Of a stretch of 64,000 nt of DNA, positions 35,540 through 43,851 are shown piece by piece (positions within the stretch are counted from its first letter, which is position 1; every line of letters begins with the position of its first letter). Source of the DNA: Lachnospiraceae bacterium (GTDB taxonomy: Bacteria > Bacillota > Clostridia > Lachnospirales > Lachnospiraceae); assembly GCA_022794255.1 (NCBI GenBank), contig JAAWEL010000066.1, positions 54,910 to 118,909 on the forward strand. The letters run 5' to 3'. Under the pieces are notes generated by a model, which ran no database searches, had not been told where the DNA came from, and worked only from the letters and a program-made list of their open reading frames with translations. Both the position numbers and the translations under genes were made by a program.

Positions 35540-37288
35540 ATGAAAATGCAGTTAAAGCAGCATAGCTCTACTCTCAAAAGAATTCTTAATTATATCGGCG
35601 TATACAAGTGGCTGGTTTTTTTATCCCTGGCTCTGGCGGCAGTGACGGTTGCCACCACACTCTATGCACCGATTCTTGTGGGAAAGGGAGTGGATCGGAT
35701 CCTGGGACCGGGAAATGTGGATTTTACAGGACTTCTTGCTATTTTGAGACAGATTGGGGTGGTGGTGTTTATCACAGCCTTTGCTCAATGGCTAATGAAT
35801 CATATCAATAACCGAATCACCTATCACGTGGTGGAGGACATTCGGACCAGAGCTTTTAATCATCTGGAGGTTTTGCCCTTAAAATATATTGATTCTCACC
35901 AGTATGGCGATGTAATCAGCCGGATTATTGCAGATATCGACCAGTTTTCAGAGGGGCTTTTGATGGGATTTACCCAGCTTTTTACAGGGATTCTTACCAT
36001 ATTGGGAACGCTGGGCTTTATGCTGGTGGTTAATCCCCTGATCACGGTTGTGGTGGTGCTTGTAACCCCTCTGTCCCTTTTTGTGGCAAGCTACATTGCA
36101 AAAAAGACTTTTGCCATGTTTCAGCTTCAGTCAAAGACAAGGGGAGAGCTGACCTCTCTGGTGGACGAGATGATTGGCAATCAGAAGGTGGTGCAGGCCT
36201 TCGGATATGAAAAAGAGGCGCAGAAACGCTTTGAGGAGATCAATGAAAGGCTTCGCGCCTGCAGCCTGCGGGCTATATTTTTTTCCTCCATCACCAATCC
36301 ATCCACCCGCTTTGTCAACAGTGTTGTGTATGCCAGTGTGGGAGTGGTGGGAGCCTACGGAGCCATCCGCGGCCTGTTAAGTGTGGGCCAGCTATCTATC
36401 TTTTTATGCTATGCCAACCAATACACCAAGCCCTTTAATGAGATTTCGGGGGTGGTCACAGAACTTCAAAATGCATTGGCCTGTGCGGCCCGGGTGTTTG
36501 AGCTGATGGATGAGCCGGCTATTTCTTCTGATGAGGGTGCAGAAAAGCTGATGAAGGTTGATGGCAGTGTGGAGCTTTTAGATGTGTCCTTTGCCTACAA
36601 TCCCCAGGTGCCTTTGATTGAACATCTGAATTTGGATGTAAAGCCGGGACAGAGGATTGCCATTGTGGGGCCCACCGGTTGCGGAAAGACCACCCTGATC
36701 AATTTGCTGATGCGGTTTTATGATGTGGACAAAGGGCGGATACAGGTTTCCGGTAAGGATATCCGCCGGGTGACTCGCAAGAGCCTGCGGACTAACTATG
36801 GTATGGTTTTGCAGGAGACCTGGCTGAAATCAGGGACAATTCGGGAAAATATTGCCTATGGAAAGCCGGAGGCATCCCTGGAGGATATCGTGCAGGCAGC
36901 AAAGGATGCCCATGCCCACAGCTTTATTAAACGGATGCCTCAGGGATATGACACAGTGATCTCTGAGGATGGAGGCAATCTGTCCCAGGGCCAAAAGCAG
37001 CTTTTATGCATCGCCCGTGTGATGCTATGTCTGCCGCCTATGCTGATTTTAGATGAAGCCACGTCCTCTATTGACACCCGCACAGAGATTCGGATTCAGA
37101 AGGCCTTTGCTGCCATGATGGAGGGCCGCACCAGCTTTATTGTGGCCCATCGTCTCTCAACGATCCGGGAGGCAGATGTGATTCTGGTAATGAAGGATGG
37201 TCATATTATCGAACAGGGGAATCATGAGATGCTATTGGGGAGACAAGGATTTTACGCAGAGCTTTATAACAGTCAGTTTGCACATTAG
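35540..37288 (+). CDS. ABC exporter half-transporter, subunit 2 (canonical ATP site)
   Basis: 582 residues with six-helix exporter domain and ATPase. Walker A VGPTGCGKTTL, Q-loop VLQETWLKSG, signature LSQGQKQLLCIARVM and Walker B LILDEATSSID with the normal catalytic Glu. Partner of the preceding subunit, whose site is degenerate, giving an asymmetric heterodimer. The ATG lies 9 nt after GAGGAGG and 1 nt after the upstream stop, so translation is coupled. Substrate unknown; multidrug export is the common annotation for this group. Confidence 0.91.
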   Translation: MKMQLKQHSSTLKRILNYIGVYKWLVFLSLALAAVTVATTLYAPILVGKGVDRILGPGNVDFTGLLAILRQIGVVVFITAFAQWLMNHINNRITYHVVEDIRTRAFNHLEVLPLKYIDSHQYGDVISRIIADIDQFSEGLLMGFTQLFTGILTILGTLGFMLVVNPLITVVVVLVTPLSLFVASYIAKKTFAMFQLQSKTRGELTSLVDEMIGNQKVVQAFGYEKEAQKRFEEINERLRACSLRAIFFSSITNPSTRFVNSVVYASVGVVGAYGAIRGLLSVGQLSIFLCYANQYTKPFNEISGVVTELQNALACAARVFELMDEPAISSDEGAEKLMKVDGSVELLDVSFAYNPQVPLIEHLNLDVKPGQRIAIVGPTGCGKTTLINLLMRFYDVDKGRIQVSGKDIRRVTRKSLRTNYGMVLQETWLKSGTIRENIAYGKPEASLEDIVQAAKDAHAHSFIKRMPQGYDTVISEDGGNLSQGQKQLLCIARVMLCLPPMLILDEATSSIDTRTEIRIQKAFAAMMEGRTSFIVAHRLSTIREADVILVMKDGHIIEQGNHEMLLGRQGFYAELYNSQFAH

Positions 37289-37292
37289 TGAA

Positions 37293-37314
37293 AGGGGCCC
37301 GAAGGCCCCTTTTT
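37293..37314 (+). terminator. Intrinsic terminator after the ABC exporter genes
   Basis: AGGGGCC, loop CGAA, GGCCCCT (37293-37310) then TTTTTG. Lies between convergent genes. Confidence 0.9.
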
Positions 37315-37315
37315 G

Positions 37316-38149
37316 TTATCCCAATCCCAATTTTGTATAAATATTCCAACAGCAAAGACCCATAATCACATAGATCAGGATCACAAACAGCTTGTCCACG
37401 GTGGTGGAAGGAATCTTTTTGTTGATCTTCTTTCCAACAATCCCCCCATATACACCACAGATCATCATTCCGATCAGCATCACCCACAGACCGGGATCCA
37501 CGTCCTTGTACAGGGCCTCTGGCACACTTCCTTTCATAAAGGTCACGATCATGCTGGCGATCTGGGAAATCAAGATCATGTACAGAGAATTTTGCGCAGC
37601 GGTTTTCGTGGGCATGGAGAGGAAGAAATACAGGACAGCCAGATTCATTGGTCCGCCACCGATCCCCACAAAGGAAGACAGCGTTCCAAGGCCAAATCCC
37701 AAAAGAACCAGAGCCGTGGGGCTAATCACATGGAGAGCCTTGCATTTTTTCTTATTTAACGTGTAAATCAATGTCAGAAATACTGCGATCAGAAGAGCGA
37801 TTGCCTGATATCCTCCAACCATCTCCTTATTGGCAGAAGAATTTTTGATAATATCATAAATGTATTTGCCAATGACTCCTCCGATAGCAGAGCCCACAGC
37901 AAGCCAGGTGGTCAGATTCCAGTCAATCAGGTTGTCCTTGCCGCCCTTTTTTGCGTTCATTGCCGAGCTGAGAACATTGTAGCTGGTCATGGAGATCACC
38001 GTACAGGTTGAGAGAAAGGTAATGGTATTTACAGGCAGCACCCCTACTGCATCCAATGCCGGCTTCATAAAAACACCGCCGCCCACACCACAGATGGCGC
38101 CTACCACAGAGGCCAGGATACTGACCGCAAAAAAGATAATATAAGTCAT
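37316..38149 (-). CDS. TauE/SafE family sulfite exporter-like membrane protein
   Basis: 277 residues with about eight membrane segments of the TauE/SafE (UPF0721) family. The repeated glycine motifs are SVVGAICGVGGGVFMKPAL in the first half and LSSFVGIGGGPMNLAVL in the second. Family members export sulfite, sulfoacetate or other small anions. The start at 38149 is favoured by a GAGGA site; an in-frame ATG at 38161 lies 4 codons upstream. The next upstream gene on this strand is a Cys-rich C_GCAxxG_C_C protein, a common pairing. Confidence 0.85.
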   Translation of the reverse strand: MTYIIFFAVSILASVVGAICGVGGGVFMKPALDAVGVLPVNTITFLSTCTVISMTSYNVLSSAMNAKKGGKDNLIDWNLTTWLAVGSAIGGVIGKYIYDIIKNSSANKEMVGGYQAIALLIAVFLTLIYTLNKKKCKALHVISPTALVLLGFGLGTLSSFVGIGGGPMNLAVLYFFLSMPTKTAAQNSLYMILISQIASMIVTFMKGSVPEALYKDVDPGLWVMLIGMMICGVYGGIVGKKINKKIPSTTVDKLFVILIYVIMGLCCWNIYTKLGLG

Positions 38150-38188
38150 TGCATTCCTCATTCTTTCCGTATTTTCGTCATTGCCTGT

Positions 38189-38656
38189 TTATTTTTTCTC
38201 TTTGTTCCTGAAATAGTCAGACTCCTCAAATTGCCCTGGAAAAAGATGCTTTTCCACCAGAATCGCCGCATCGGCAATACAGTCCAAACAGGAACGGAAT
38301 TTGTCTGAACCAGTATCTTTCAAATCCCCGCAGGTCACAGTGCGGTTTTGTTCAAAAAACTCCTTGACAAGCTTTCCGCCCAGGTCATAGGATTCCTTTT
38401 TTGATTTGTTTTTCTTGTCATCATCCATGTGTCCGGTGCTGGTGATAAAACCTGTCAGATAAACAGCCCCAGATATGGCGCCGCAGGTCCCTAAGCGCGT
38501 TCCTCCCATACCGCTTCCAAAGGCCTCCATTCCTTTAAAGCAGACCATGGGATCCAGACCGAGAAGATCCGCATAGGTGACAGCGATTGCCTGTGCGCAA
38601 TTGTATCCGCTTTTGGCATAGTAGTCTACTGCTGTCTGTGCTCTTGATTTCAGCAT
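38189..38656 (-). CDS. C_GCAxxG_C_C family protein
   Basis: 155 residues of the C_GCAxxG_C_C (PF09719-type) family. Cys pattern: SGYNCAQAI, then GMGGTRLGTCGAISGAV (the GxxxGTCGAxxGA core) and late TCGDLKDTG and SCLDCIADA. The Cys spacing suggests a redox or metal centre; no function is established for the family. It lies just upstream of the TauE/SafE gene (39-nt gap), probably one transcription unit. The ATG at 38656 has AAGGAGG 7 nt upstream. Confidence 0.86.
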   Translation of the reverse strand: MLKSRAQTAVDYYAKSGYNCAQAIAVTYADLLGLDPMVCFKGMEAFGSGMGGTRLGTCGAISGAVYLTGFITSTGHMDDDKKNKSKKESYDLGGKLVKEFFEQNRTVTCGDLKDTGSDKFRSCLDCIADAAILVEKHLFPGQFEESDYFRNKEKK

Positions 38657-38782
38657 AAAACGCCCTCCTTTTATCATTTATTATATTATAGTGTTTTGGT
38701 AGAGATTTGTCAATCTGCGAATTGTTCTCTGTAAAATATGGACAAATCACAGAGAAACGCTTATAATTATAATCACAACATT

Positions 38783-38840
38783 TTGCGATAAATACTATAT
38801 ATTGTATAATGTATAGATAAAAGCACAAAATATATTGAAA
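38783..38840 (+). promoter_or_regulatory. nrdDG promoter with two NrdR-box-like sites
   Basis: TTGCGA (38783-38788), 16-bp spacer, TATAAT (38805-38810). Two A/T palindrome-like sites, ATACTATATATTGTAT (38792-38807, overlapping the -10) and ACAAAATATATTGAAA (38825-38840), resemble the NrdR-box consensus and have the same phase, 33 bp centre to centre. NrdR represses ribonucleotide reductase genes when bound to ATP/dATP. Confidence 0.68.
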
Positions 38841-38851
38841 AGGGGGAAGCT

Positions 38852-40975
38852 ATGAAGGTTCAGAAAAGAGATGGACGCATTGTTCCTTACGACAGGGAAA
38901 AGATCCGCGGGGCCATGGAGAAAGCCAATGCAGTGGTGGAACAGAAGGACCAGGCAGAGGGAGGACTGATTGAGGATACCATTCATTACATAGAGGAGAA
39001 TGCCAGGGAGATAATGGCTGTGGAGACGATCCAGGATATGATAGAGGAGCACCTGGTACAATGCAACAAATATGTCCTGGCAAAGAAGTACATGCTTTAC
39101 CGCTACCAGCGGGCCCTGCTGCGCAAATCCAACACCACAGATGAATCTATCTTAAAGCTCATCCGCAATGAGAACAAGGAGTTGGCAGAGGAAAATTCCA
39201 ACAAAAACACACGTTTGGCTTCCACACAGAGAGACTATATAGCCGGAGTGGTGTCCCGGGATGTGACCAGACGGCTTCTTTTGCCGGAACGGATTACCAT
39301 GGCTCACGAAAATGGTGTGATCCATTTTCATGATGCGGACTATTTTATTCAGCCGATTTTTAACTGCTGCCTGATTGATATTGGGGATATGCTGGACCAT
39401 GGGATCGTCATGAACGGAAAGATGATCGAATCCCCCAAGAGCTTTCAGGTGGCCTGCATTGTCATGACTCAGATTATCGCGGCTGTGGCCAGCAACCAGT
39501 ATGGAGGACAGTCAGTGGCAGTAAAGCATTTGGCAAAATATCTGCGCAGGAGCCGGGAGAAATATGAGCAGGAGCTGAAAACGGAGCTGGGATCAGAGCT
39601 AAGCCAGGAGCTGAAACATATTGTGGAGATTCGCCTTCGGGATGAGCTGCGGTCCGGAGTGCAGACCATCCAGTACCAGATCAATACCCTGATGACCACC
39701 AACGGACAGGCTCCCTTTGTGACTTTGTTTTTGCAGATTGACCCGGAGGATCCTTATGTGGATGAGAATGTGATGATTATCCGGGAAATTCTTCAACAGC
39801 GGCTTCAGGGGATCAAAAATGAGGCGAAGGTGTGGGTGACGCCGGCCTTTCCAAAGCTGGTCTATGTCCTGGATGAATCGAATTGCTTAAAAGGCGGCCC
39901 TTATGATGATGTGACCCGCTTAGCTGTCAGATGTTCGGCGAAACGTATGTATCCGGATTATATTTCAGCAAAAAAGATGAGGGAAAACTATGAGGGGAAT
40001 GTGTTTAGCTGCATGGGGTGCCGCTCCTTTTTGTCTCCATGGAAGGACAAGGAAGGCAATTACAAATGGGAAGGCCGTTTTAATCAGGGGGTGGTCAGCA
40101 TCAACCTGCCTCAGATCGGGATTCTGGCCAAAGGAGATGAGGAAAGATTTTGGGAACTTTTGGAGGAAAGGCTGGGGCTGTGCAGGGAAGCGCTTATGTG
40201 CCGTCACAAGGCCCTTTTAGGCACTTTATCGGATGTAAGCCCGATTCACTGGCAATACGGCGCCATTGCCCGGATGAAAAAAGGCCAGGTGATTGATCCT
40301 TATCTGAAGGAAGGGTATTCCACCCTGTCTTTGGGCTATATCGGCATATATGAGATGACCTGCTTAATGAAGGGGGTCAGCCACACAGCACCAGAGGGAC
40401 GGGAGTTTGCCCTGAAGGTCATGGGGTATATGAAGGCGGCCACAGAACAGTGGCGGGCAGAGACCGGGCTGGGCTTTAGTCTGTATGGCACTCCGGCTGA
40501 GTCTCTGTGTTATCGTTTTGCCCGCATTGACCGGGAGAAGTATGGTGTGATTGAAAATGTGACGGATAAGGGGTACTACACCAACTCTTATCATGTGGAT
40601 GTCCGGGAAAAAATAAATGCCTTTGACAAGTTCTGTTTTGAAAGTGATTTTCAGAACATCTCCACCGGAGGAGCCATCTCCTATGCGGAAATGCCCAACC
40701 TGATCAACAATCCGGAGGCATTAGAGACACTTGTCCGGTACATTTATGATAATATTTTGTATGCGGAGTTTAACACCAAGTCGGATGTGTGCCATGTCTG
40801 TGGATTTGACGGGGAGATAATCGTCAATGATGACATGGAATGGGAATGTCCCCAATGTCACAATAAAGACAGAAAAAGGATGAATGTAACCCGCAGAACC
40901 TGCGGATACTTAGGAGAAAATTTCTGGAATGACGGTAAGACAAGGGAGATTAAAAGCCGTGTGCTGCACCTGTAG
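38852..40975 (+). CDS. nrdD: Anaerobic (class III) ribonucleoside-triphosphate reductase
   Basis: 707 residues. An N-terminal ATP-cone (about 1-90) begins KVQKRDGRIVPYDREKI and gives allosteric control by ATP/dATP. The glycyl-radical barrel follows, with EGNVFSCMGCRSFLSPW near the active-site Cys and FESDFQNISTGGAIS. The zinc knuckle CHVCG..CPQCH and the C-terminal radical loop RRTCGYLGENFWNDGK complete the enzyme. It reduces ribonucleoside triphosphates with formate as reductant in class III members. Downstream nrdG supplies the activase. Two NrdR-like boxes precede it, so it is likely controlled by NrdR. Confidence 0.97.
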   Translation: MKVQKRDGRIVPYDREKIRGAMEKANAVVEQKDQAEGGLIEDTIHYIEENAREIMAVETIQDMIEEHLVQCNKYVLAKKYMLYRYQRALLRKSNTTDESILKLIRNENKELAEENSNKNTRLASTQRDYIAGVVSRDVTRRLLLPERITMAHENGVIHFHDADYFIQPIFNCCLIDIGDMLDHGIVMNGKMIESPKSFQVACIVMTQIIAAVASNQYGGQSVAVKHLAKYLRRSREKYEQELKTELGSELSQELKHIVEIRLRDELRSGVQTIQYQINTLMTTNGQAPFVTLFLQIDPEDPYVDENVMIIREILQQRLQGIKNEAKVWVTPAFPKLVYVLDESNCLKGGPYDDVTRLAVRCSAKRMYPDYISAKKMRENYEGNVFSCMGCRSFLSPWKDKEGNYKWEGRFNQGVVSINLPQIGILAKGDEERFWELLEERLGLCREALMCRHKALLGTLSDVSPIHWQYGAIARMKKGQVIDPYLKEGYSTLSLGYIGIYEMTCLMKGVSHTAPEGREFALKVMGYMKAATEQWRAETGLGFSLYGTPAESLCYRFARIDREKYGVIENVTDKGYYTNSYHVDVREKINAFDKFCFESDFQNISTGGAISYAEMPNLINNPEALETLVRYIYDNILYAEFNTKSDVCHVCGFDGEIIVNDDMEWECPQCHNKDRKRMNVTRRTCGYLGENFWNDGKTREIKSRVLHL

Positions 40976-40991
40976 AGACAGGATGCAGCAC
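40961..40991 (+). other. Hairpin over the nrdD stop codon
   Basis: GTGCTGCA (40961-40968) and TGCAGCAC (40984-40991), with an inner CTGT/ACAG pair, form an extended stem that buries the nrdD TAG. There is no U-tract. It may set the nrdD:nrdG ratio by mRNA stability or translational coupling. Confidence 0.55.
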
Positions 40992-41071
40992 ACGGGCGGC
41001 TCACAAAAAACGCTCAGTTTCTCTAAACTGGCAGAAATGATTGGAACACAACAGGAGAGGAGCAGATCAAC

Positions 41072-41599
41072 ATGAACTATGCTGTCATCAAGCCAACGGA
41101 TGTGGCCAATGGTCCGGGAGTGAGGGTATCCTTGTTTGTCAGCGGATGTACCCATCGCTGTAAGGACTGCTTTAACCAGGAGGCCTGGGATTTTAATTAT
41201 GGACAGGCGTTTACAGAGGAGACACAAAAGGAGCTTTTGGAGCTTTTGTCTCCGGATTATATTGAGGGGCTTACCCTTCTTGGAGGGGAGCCGTTAGAGC
41301 CGGTCAACCAGGAGGGGCTTTTACCGCTGATTGAAAAGGTGAGAGAGTGCTTCCCGAAGAAAACGATATGGTGCTTTACAGGCTATGATTTTGAAAAGGA
41401 TGTGCTGGGGAGAATGTTTTCCTCCTCACAGGTGACAAGAAAGCTGATACCCTTGTTTGACGTGATGGTGGATGGCCGGTTTGAGGCAGACAAAAAAAAT
41501 ATCCAGCTGAAATTCCGCGGTTCAGAGAATCAGAGAATTGTGGATGTGAAGGCTTCTTTGGCAGCTAGAAAGGCAGTCTGGTGCAGGGGATTTCAGTGA
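41072..41599 (+). CDS. nrdG: Anaerobic ribonucleotide reductase activating protein
   Basis: 175 residues, a radical SAM activase. The [4Fe-4S] cluster motif CTHRCKDC lies at residues about 26-33, with SAM-binding GGEP in LTLLGGEPLEPVN. The start MNYAVIKPTDVANGPGVRVS is diagnostic for NrdG. It generates the glycyl radical on NrdD encoded 96 bp upstream. GGAGAGGAG precedes the ATG. Confidence 0.96.
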   Translation: MNYAVIKPTDVANGPGVRVSLFVSGCTHRCKDCFNQEAWDFNYGQAFTEETQKELLELLSPDYIEGLTLLGGEPLEPVNQEGLLPLIEKVRECFPKKTIWCFTGYDFEKDVLGRMFSSSQVTRKLIPLFDVMVDGRFEADKKNIQLKFRGSENQRIVDVKASLAARKAVWCRGFQ

Positions 41600-41613
41600 A
41601 AAGACGAAAAAAG

Positions 41614-41647
41614 GCAGCCCGGGCAGAAAGCCTGGGGCTGCTTTTTT
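41614..41647. terminator. Bidirectional terminator between nrdG and galM
   Basis: GCAGCCC (41614-41620) pairs with GGGCTGC (41635-41641), with further pairing inside. It is followed by TTTTTT on the plus strand; on the minus strand CCTTTTTTCG follows, so it can serve both convergent genes. Confidence 0.92.
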
Positions 41648-41665
41648 CCATTCTGCAGGCTGTTG

Positions 41666-42556
41666 TCAGCCGATCAGCCGAATCTCCATGAAATATTGCT
41701 TTTTCTCCCCAGGCTTTAAAATCTGAAGATGATGCCTGTGGATAAAATCGTCATCCTCATCGGAGCGGATGGCGGACCCGTTCCAGGGTTCAATGCATAA
41801 AAACGGGGCATTTTTGCCGTATGGAGTCCAGAAGGCAATGGTTTCAAATCCGGGATAGGACAGTTCAACACCCTTTCGGGAATCCTTATGGATCAGGGAA
41901 ACGCTGCGGGAGCGGATCGCATCAAAATAGATGGCATCCTTCTTAAAAAGCTCATAGGAAAGGGGAAGCACCCGGGTGTGATCTAAGGAAATCCCTTCTC
42001 CCTGCGCATCAAACTCCAGATTCCTTTCATCGTAAGGCATGGCATGGGTATGCTCTTCTTTCTCAAACTCCAAAATATAATCTTCAAACCGGGCGCCCTC
42101 CTCCATGGGACAGACAAAGCCCGGATGGGCACCGATACAGTAGCAAATGTCTGCGGCCTGTGGATTTTCCACTGTGTAGCTCATAGACAGGACGCCGCCA
42201 GCCAGAGAATAGGTCAGGGATAAAACAAAGTCATAGGGATAAAAGCGGCGGGTAAAAGCGCTGGATGAAAGCTTCAGAACCGCGGTGGTATCCGTCTGAT
42301 CAGTCAGAGCAAACTCTGAAACCTTGCAGAAGCCGTGCTTTTCCATTTCGTACCAAACGCCGTCAAAGCGTGTCCGGTTGTTGCGGCAGTTGCCCACCGC
42401 AGGGAAAAGAAGCGGAGAGCAGCGAGACCAGATTTCGGGATCTCTCTGCCAGATAAATTCTTTGCCAGTTTTGTCCTTTAAGGAGATCAGCTGGGCGCCG
42501 CAGGTGTCAATGGCGGCTGTCATCGGTGTTCCTTTGTCCTGTAAATAAATGATCAT
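41666..42556 (-). CDS. Aldose 1-epimerase family protein
   Basis: 296 residues, galactose-mutarotase fold. Family markers: TCGAQLISLKDKTGKEFIW, SPLLFPAVGNC, YEMEKHGFCKVSEF (catalytic His region) and YCIGAHPGFVCP with the conserved H-P and downstream FLCIEPWNG (catalytic Glu). It resembles LacX-type epimerases. It is translated from the same message as the LacI regulator and overlaps its end by 50 nt, so sugar induction of both is likely. AGGAGA lies 8 nt before the ATG. Confidence 0.9.
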   Translation of the reverse strand: MIIYLQDKGTPMTAAIDTCGAQLISLKDKTGKEFIWQRDPEIWSRCSPLLFPAVGNCRNNRTRFDGVWYEMEKHGFCKVSEFALTDQTDTTAVLKLSSSAFTRRFYPYDFVLSLTYSLAGGVLSMSYTVENPQAADICYCIGAHPGFVCPMEEGARFEDYILEFEKEEHTHAMPYDERNLEFDAQGEGISLDHTRVLPLSYELFKKDAIYFDAIRSRSVSLIHKDSRKGVELSYPGFETIAFWTPYGKNAPFLCIEPWNGSAIRSDEDDDFIHRHHLQILKPGEKKQYFMEIRLIG

Positions 42557-43604
42557 GGTTTGTTTCTCCTTTTTTATTGGTTTTGTATCTGAACTTTGCG
42601 CAGCTTTCTCTTCCGGCTATATAGTAGGGAAGATTTATTTTCACAGGCAAGGTGTGTCCGCCTTCAATCCGGTCAATGAGGATTTTGGCTGTCATTTGTC
42701 CCATTTCTTCCACAGGGATGTGGATGGTGGTCAGCATCGGCGTCAGATATTGGGCCATTTCGATATCGTCAATGCTGATAACGGACACATCCTCAGGAAT
42801 GGACAGGCCATGCTCCTTGATCGCACGCATGGCTCCGATACAGGTCACATCATTAGAACAGAAAAATGCATGGATTTCCTCTCCCTGCTTTAAAATCTCT
42901 TTTGCTCCCCGGTAGCCTCCCTCAGAAGATAAGGGAACATTGGCGATCAATTTCCGGTTCAGCGGGATTTTTCCACGGCCTAAGGCAGTGCAGTACCCAA
43001 GATAACGGTTTTCATTCCGGGTTTCTCCCACATAGGCAATCCGGGTATGGCCAAGTTGGAGGAGATGCTCCACAGCTGTGACAGCCGCCTGGTTTCCATC
43101 GCAGATAATCTGGTCGTACTTGGCATCTAAGCTGTTTAAGCCAGTGTAGGCTACGTATTGAAAATATTGTTTTAAAAATTTCAGCAACTGTTTGTCACAG
43201 CGTCCTAAGACAGCCACGCCATCCACGTGATTGTCGGAAATCAGGCGGAATATTTCCGGGTGATTGGTATCAAAGGCAGTAAAGGTATATTTTAAAATAT
43301 AGTTGTGCTTAAAAGCTTCCTTCTCAATGCTGCGGGCAAGAGAGGAGAAGAAAGTATCCGTCTCTGCATCATGGACCCGGGCAAACAGACAGGCTATGGA
43401 GCGGGAGGATCCCGGCGCATGGCCGGCGTTTCCCATCTTTAGCTGGCGGGCCGTGCTGTTGGGGGTGTAGCCAGTGCGGCGGACGATCTCCCAGATATGG
43501 TCTTGTACCTCCTTGCTGGCTGGCGATTTGCTGCTTTTGTTGATGACGCGGGACACGGTGGAGATAGAAACACCTGCTTCAGCGGCGATTTCTTTTAAGG
43601 TCAT
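42507..43604 (-). CDS. LacI-family transcriptional regulator
   Basis: 365 residues. The N-terminal helix-turn-helix TLKEIAAEAGVSISTVSRVI (about 2-21) and hinge TARQLKMGN are followed by a periplasmic-binding-protein fold: SSLARSIEKEAF, VDGVAVLGRCDKQ, AYVGETRNENRY and SVISIDDIEMAQYL. Effector is unknown; the operon with an aldose epimerase suggests a sugar. The ATG at 43604 follows AAGGAGG by 7 nt. The 3' end extends 50 nt into the epimerase gene, an unusually long overlap, so the two are translationally linked. Confidence 0.92.
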   Translation of the reverse strand: MTLKEIAAEAGVSISTVSRVINKSSKSPASKEVQDHIWEIVRRTGYTPNSTARQLKMGNAGHAPGSSRSIACLFARVHDAETDTFFSSLARSIEKEAFKHNYILKYTFTAFDTNHPEIFRLISDNHVDGVAVLGRCDKQLLKFLKQYFQYVAYTGLNSLDAKYDQIICDGNQAAVTAVEHLLQLGHTRIAYVGETRNENRYLGYCTALGRGKIPLNRKLIANVPLSSEGGYRGAKEILKQGEEIHAFFCSNDVTCIGAMRAIKEHGLSIPEDVSVISIDDIEMAQYLTPMLTTIHIPVEEMGQMTAKILIDRIEGGHTLPVKINLPYYIAGRESCAKFRYKTNKKGETNHDHLFTGQRNTDDSRH

Positions 43605-43699
43605 GGAAGTTTCCTCCTTTTTCTGTCCTGGCAATGAAGAAAAACTTGTTGTAGATCTATTTTAACGGATTTACCTCCGCAATTCTACGGCAATATAGC

Positions 43700-43709
43700 C
43701 AAACGTTTG
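43700..43709. promoter_or_regulatory. LacI-type operator candidate
   Basis: CAAACGTTTG, a perfect 10-bp palindrome with the central CG typical of LacI/CcpA-family sites, inside GCCAAACGTTTGCG. It lies in the divergent gap between the LacI gene and the ABC importer operon, so it could serve either. Confidence 0.5.
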
Positions 43710-43726
43710 CGTAAAAAATGTAAAAT

Positions 43727-43757
43727 TTGTCCAATGAGAGTAAAATGGTATGATAAT
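43727..43757 (+). promoter_or_regulatory. Possible promoter of the NitT/TauT ABC importer
   Basis: TTGTCC (43727-43732) and TATGAT (43749-43754) with 16-bp spacing, or GATAAT at 43752. Weak but correctly placed, about 95 bp before the start at 43852. Confidence 0.4.
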
Positions 43758-43851
43758 ATTTCATACTGTTTTTTTCTGAAAAAAACGATAAACTAGGATT
43801 AAAGTCAAAAAAACAGTGACCGTCAGGTTGCAGAATGCAGGAGGGGTATAC

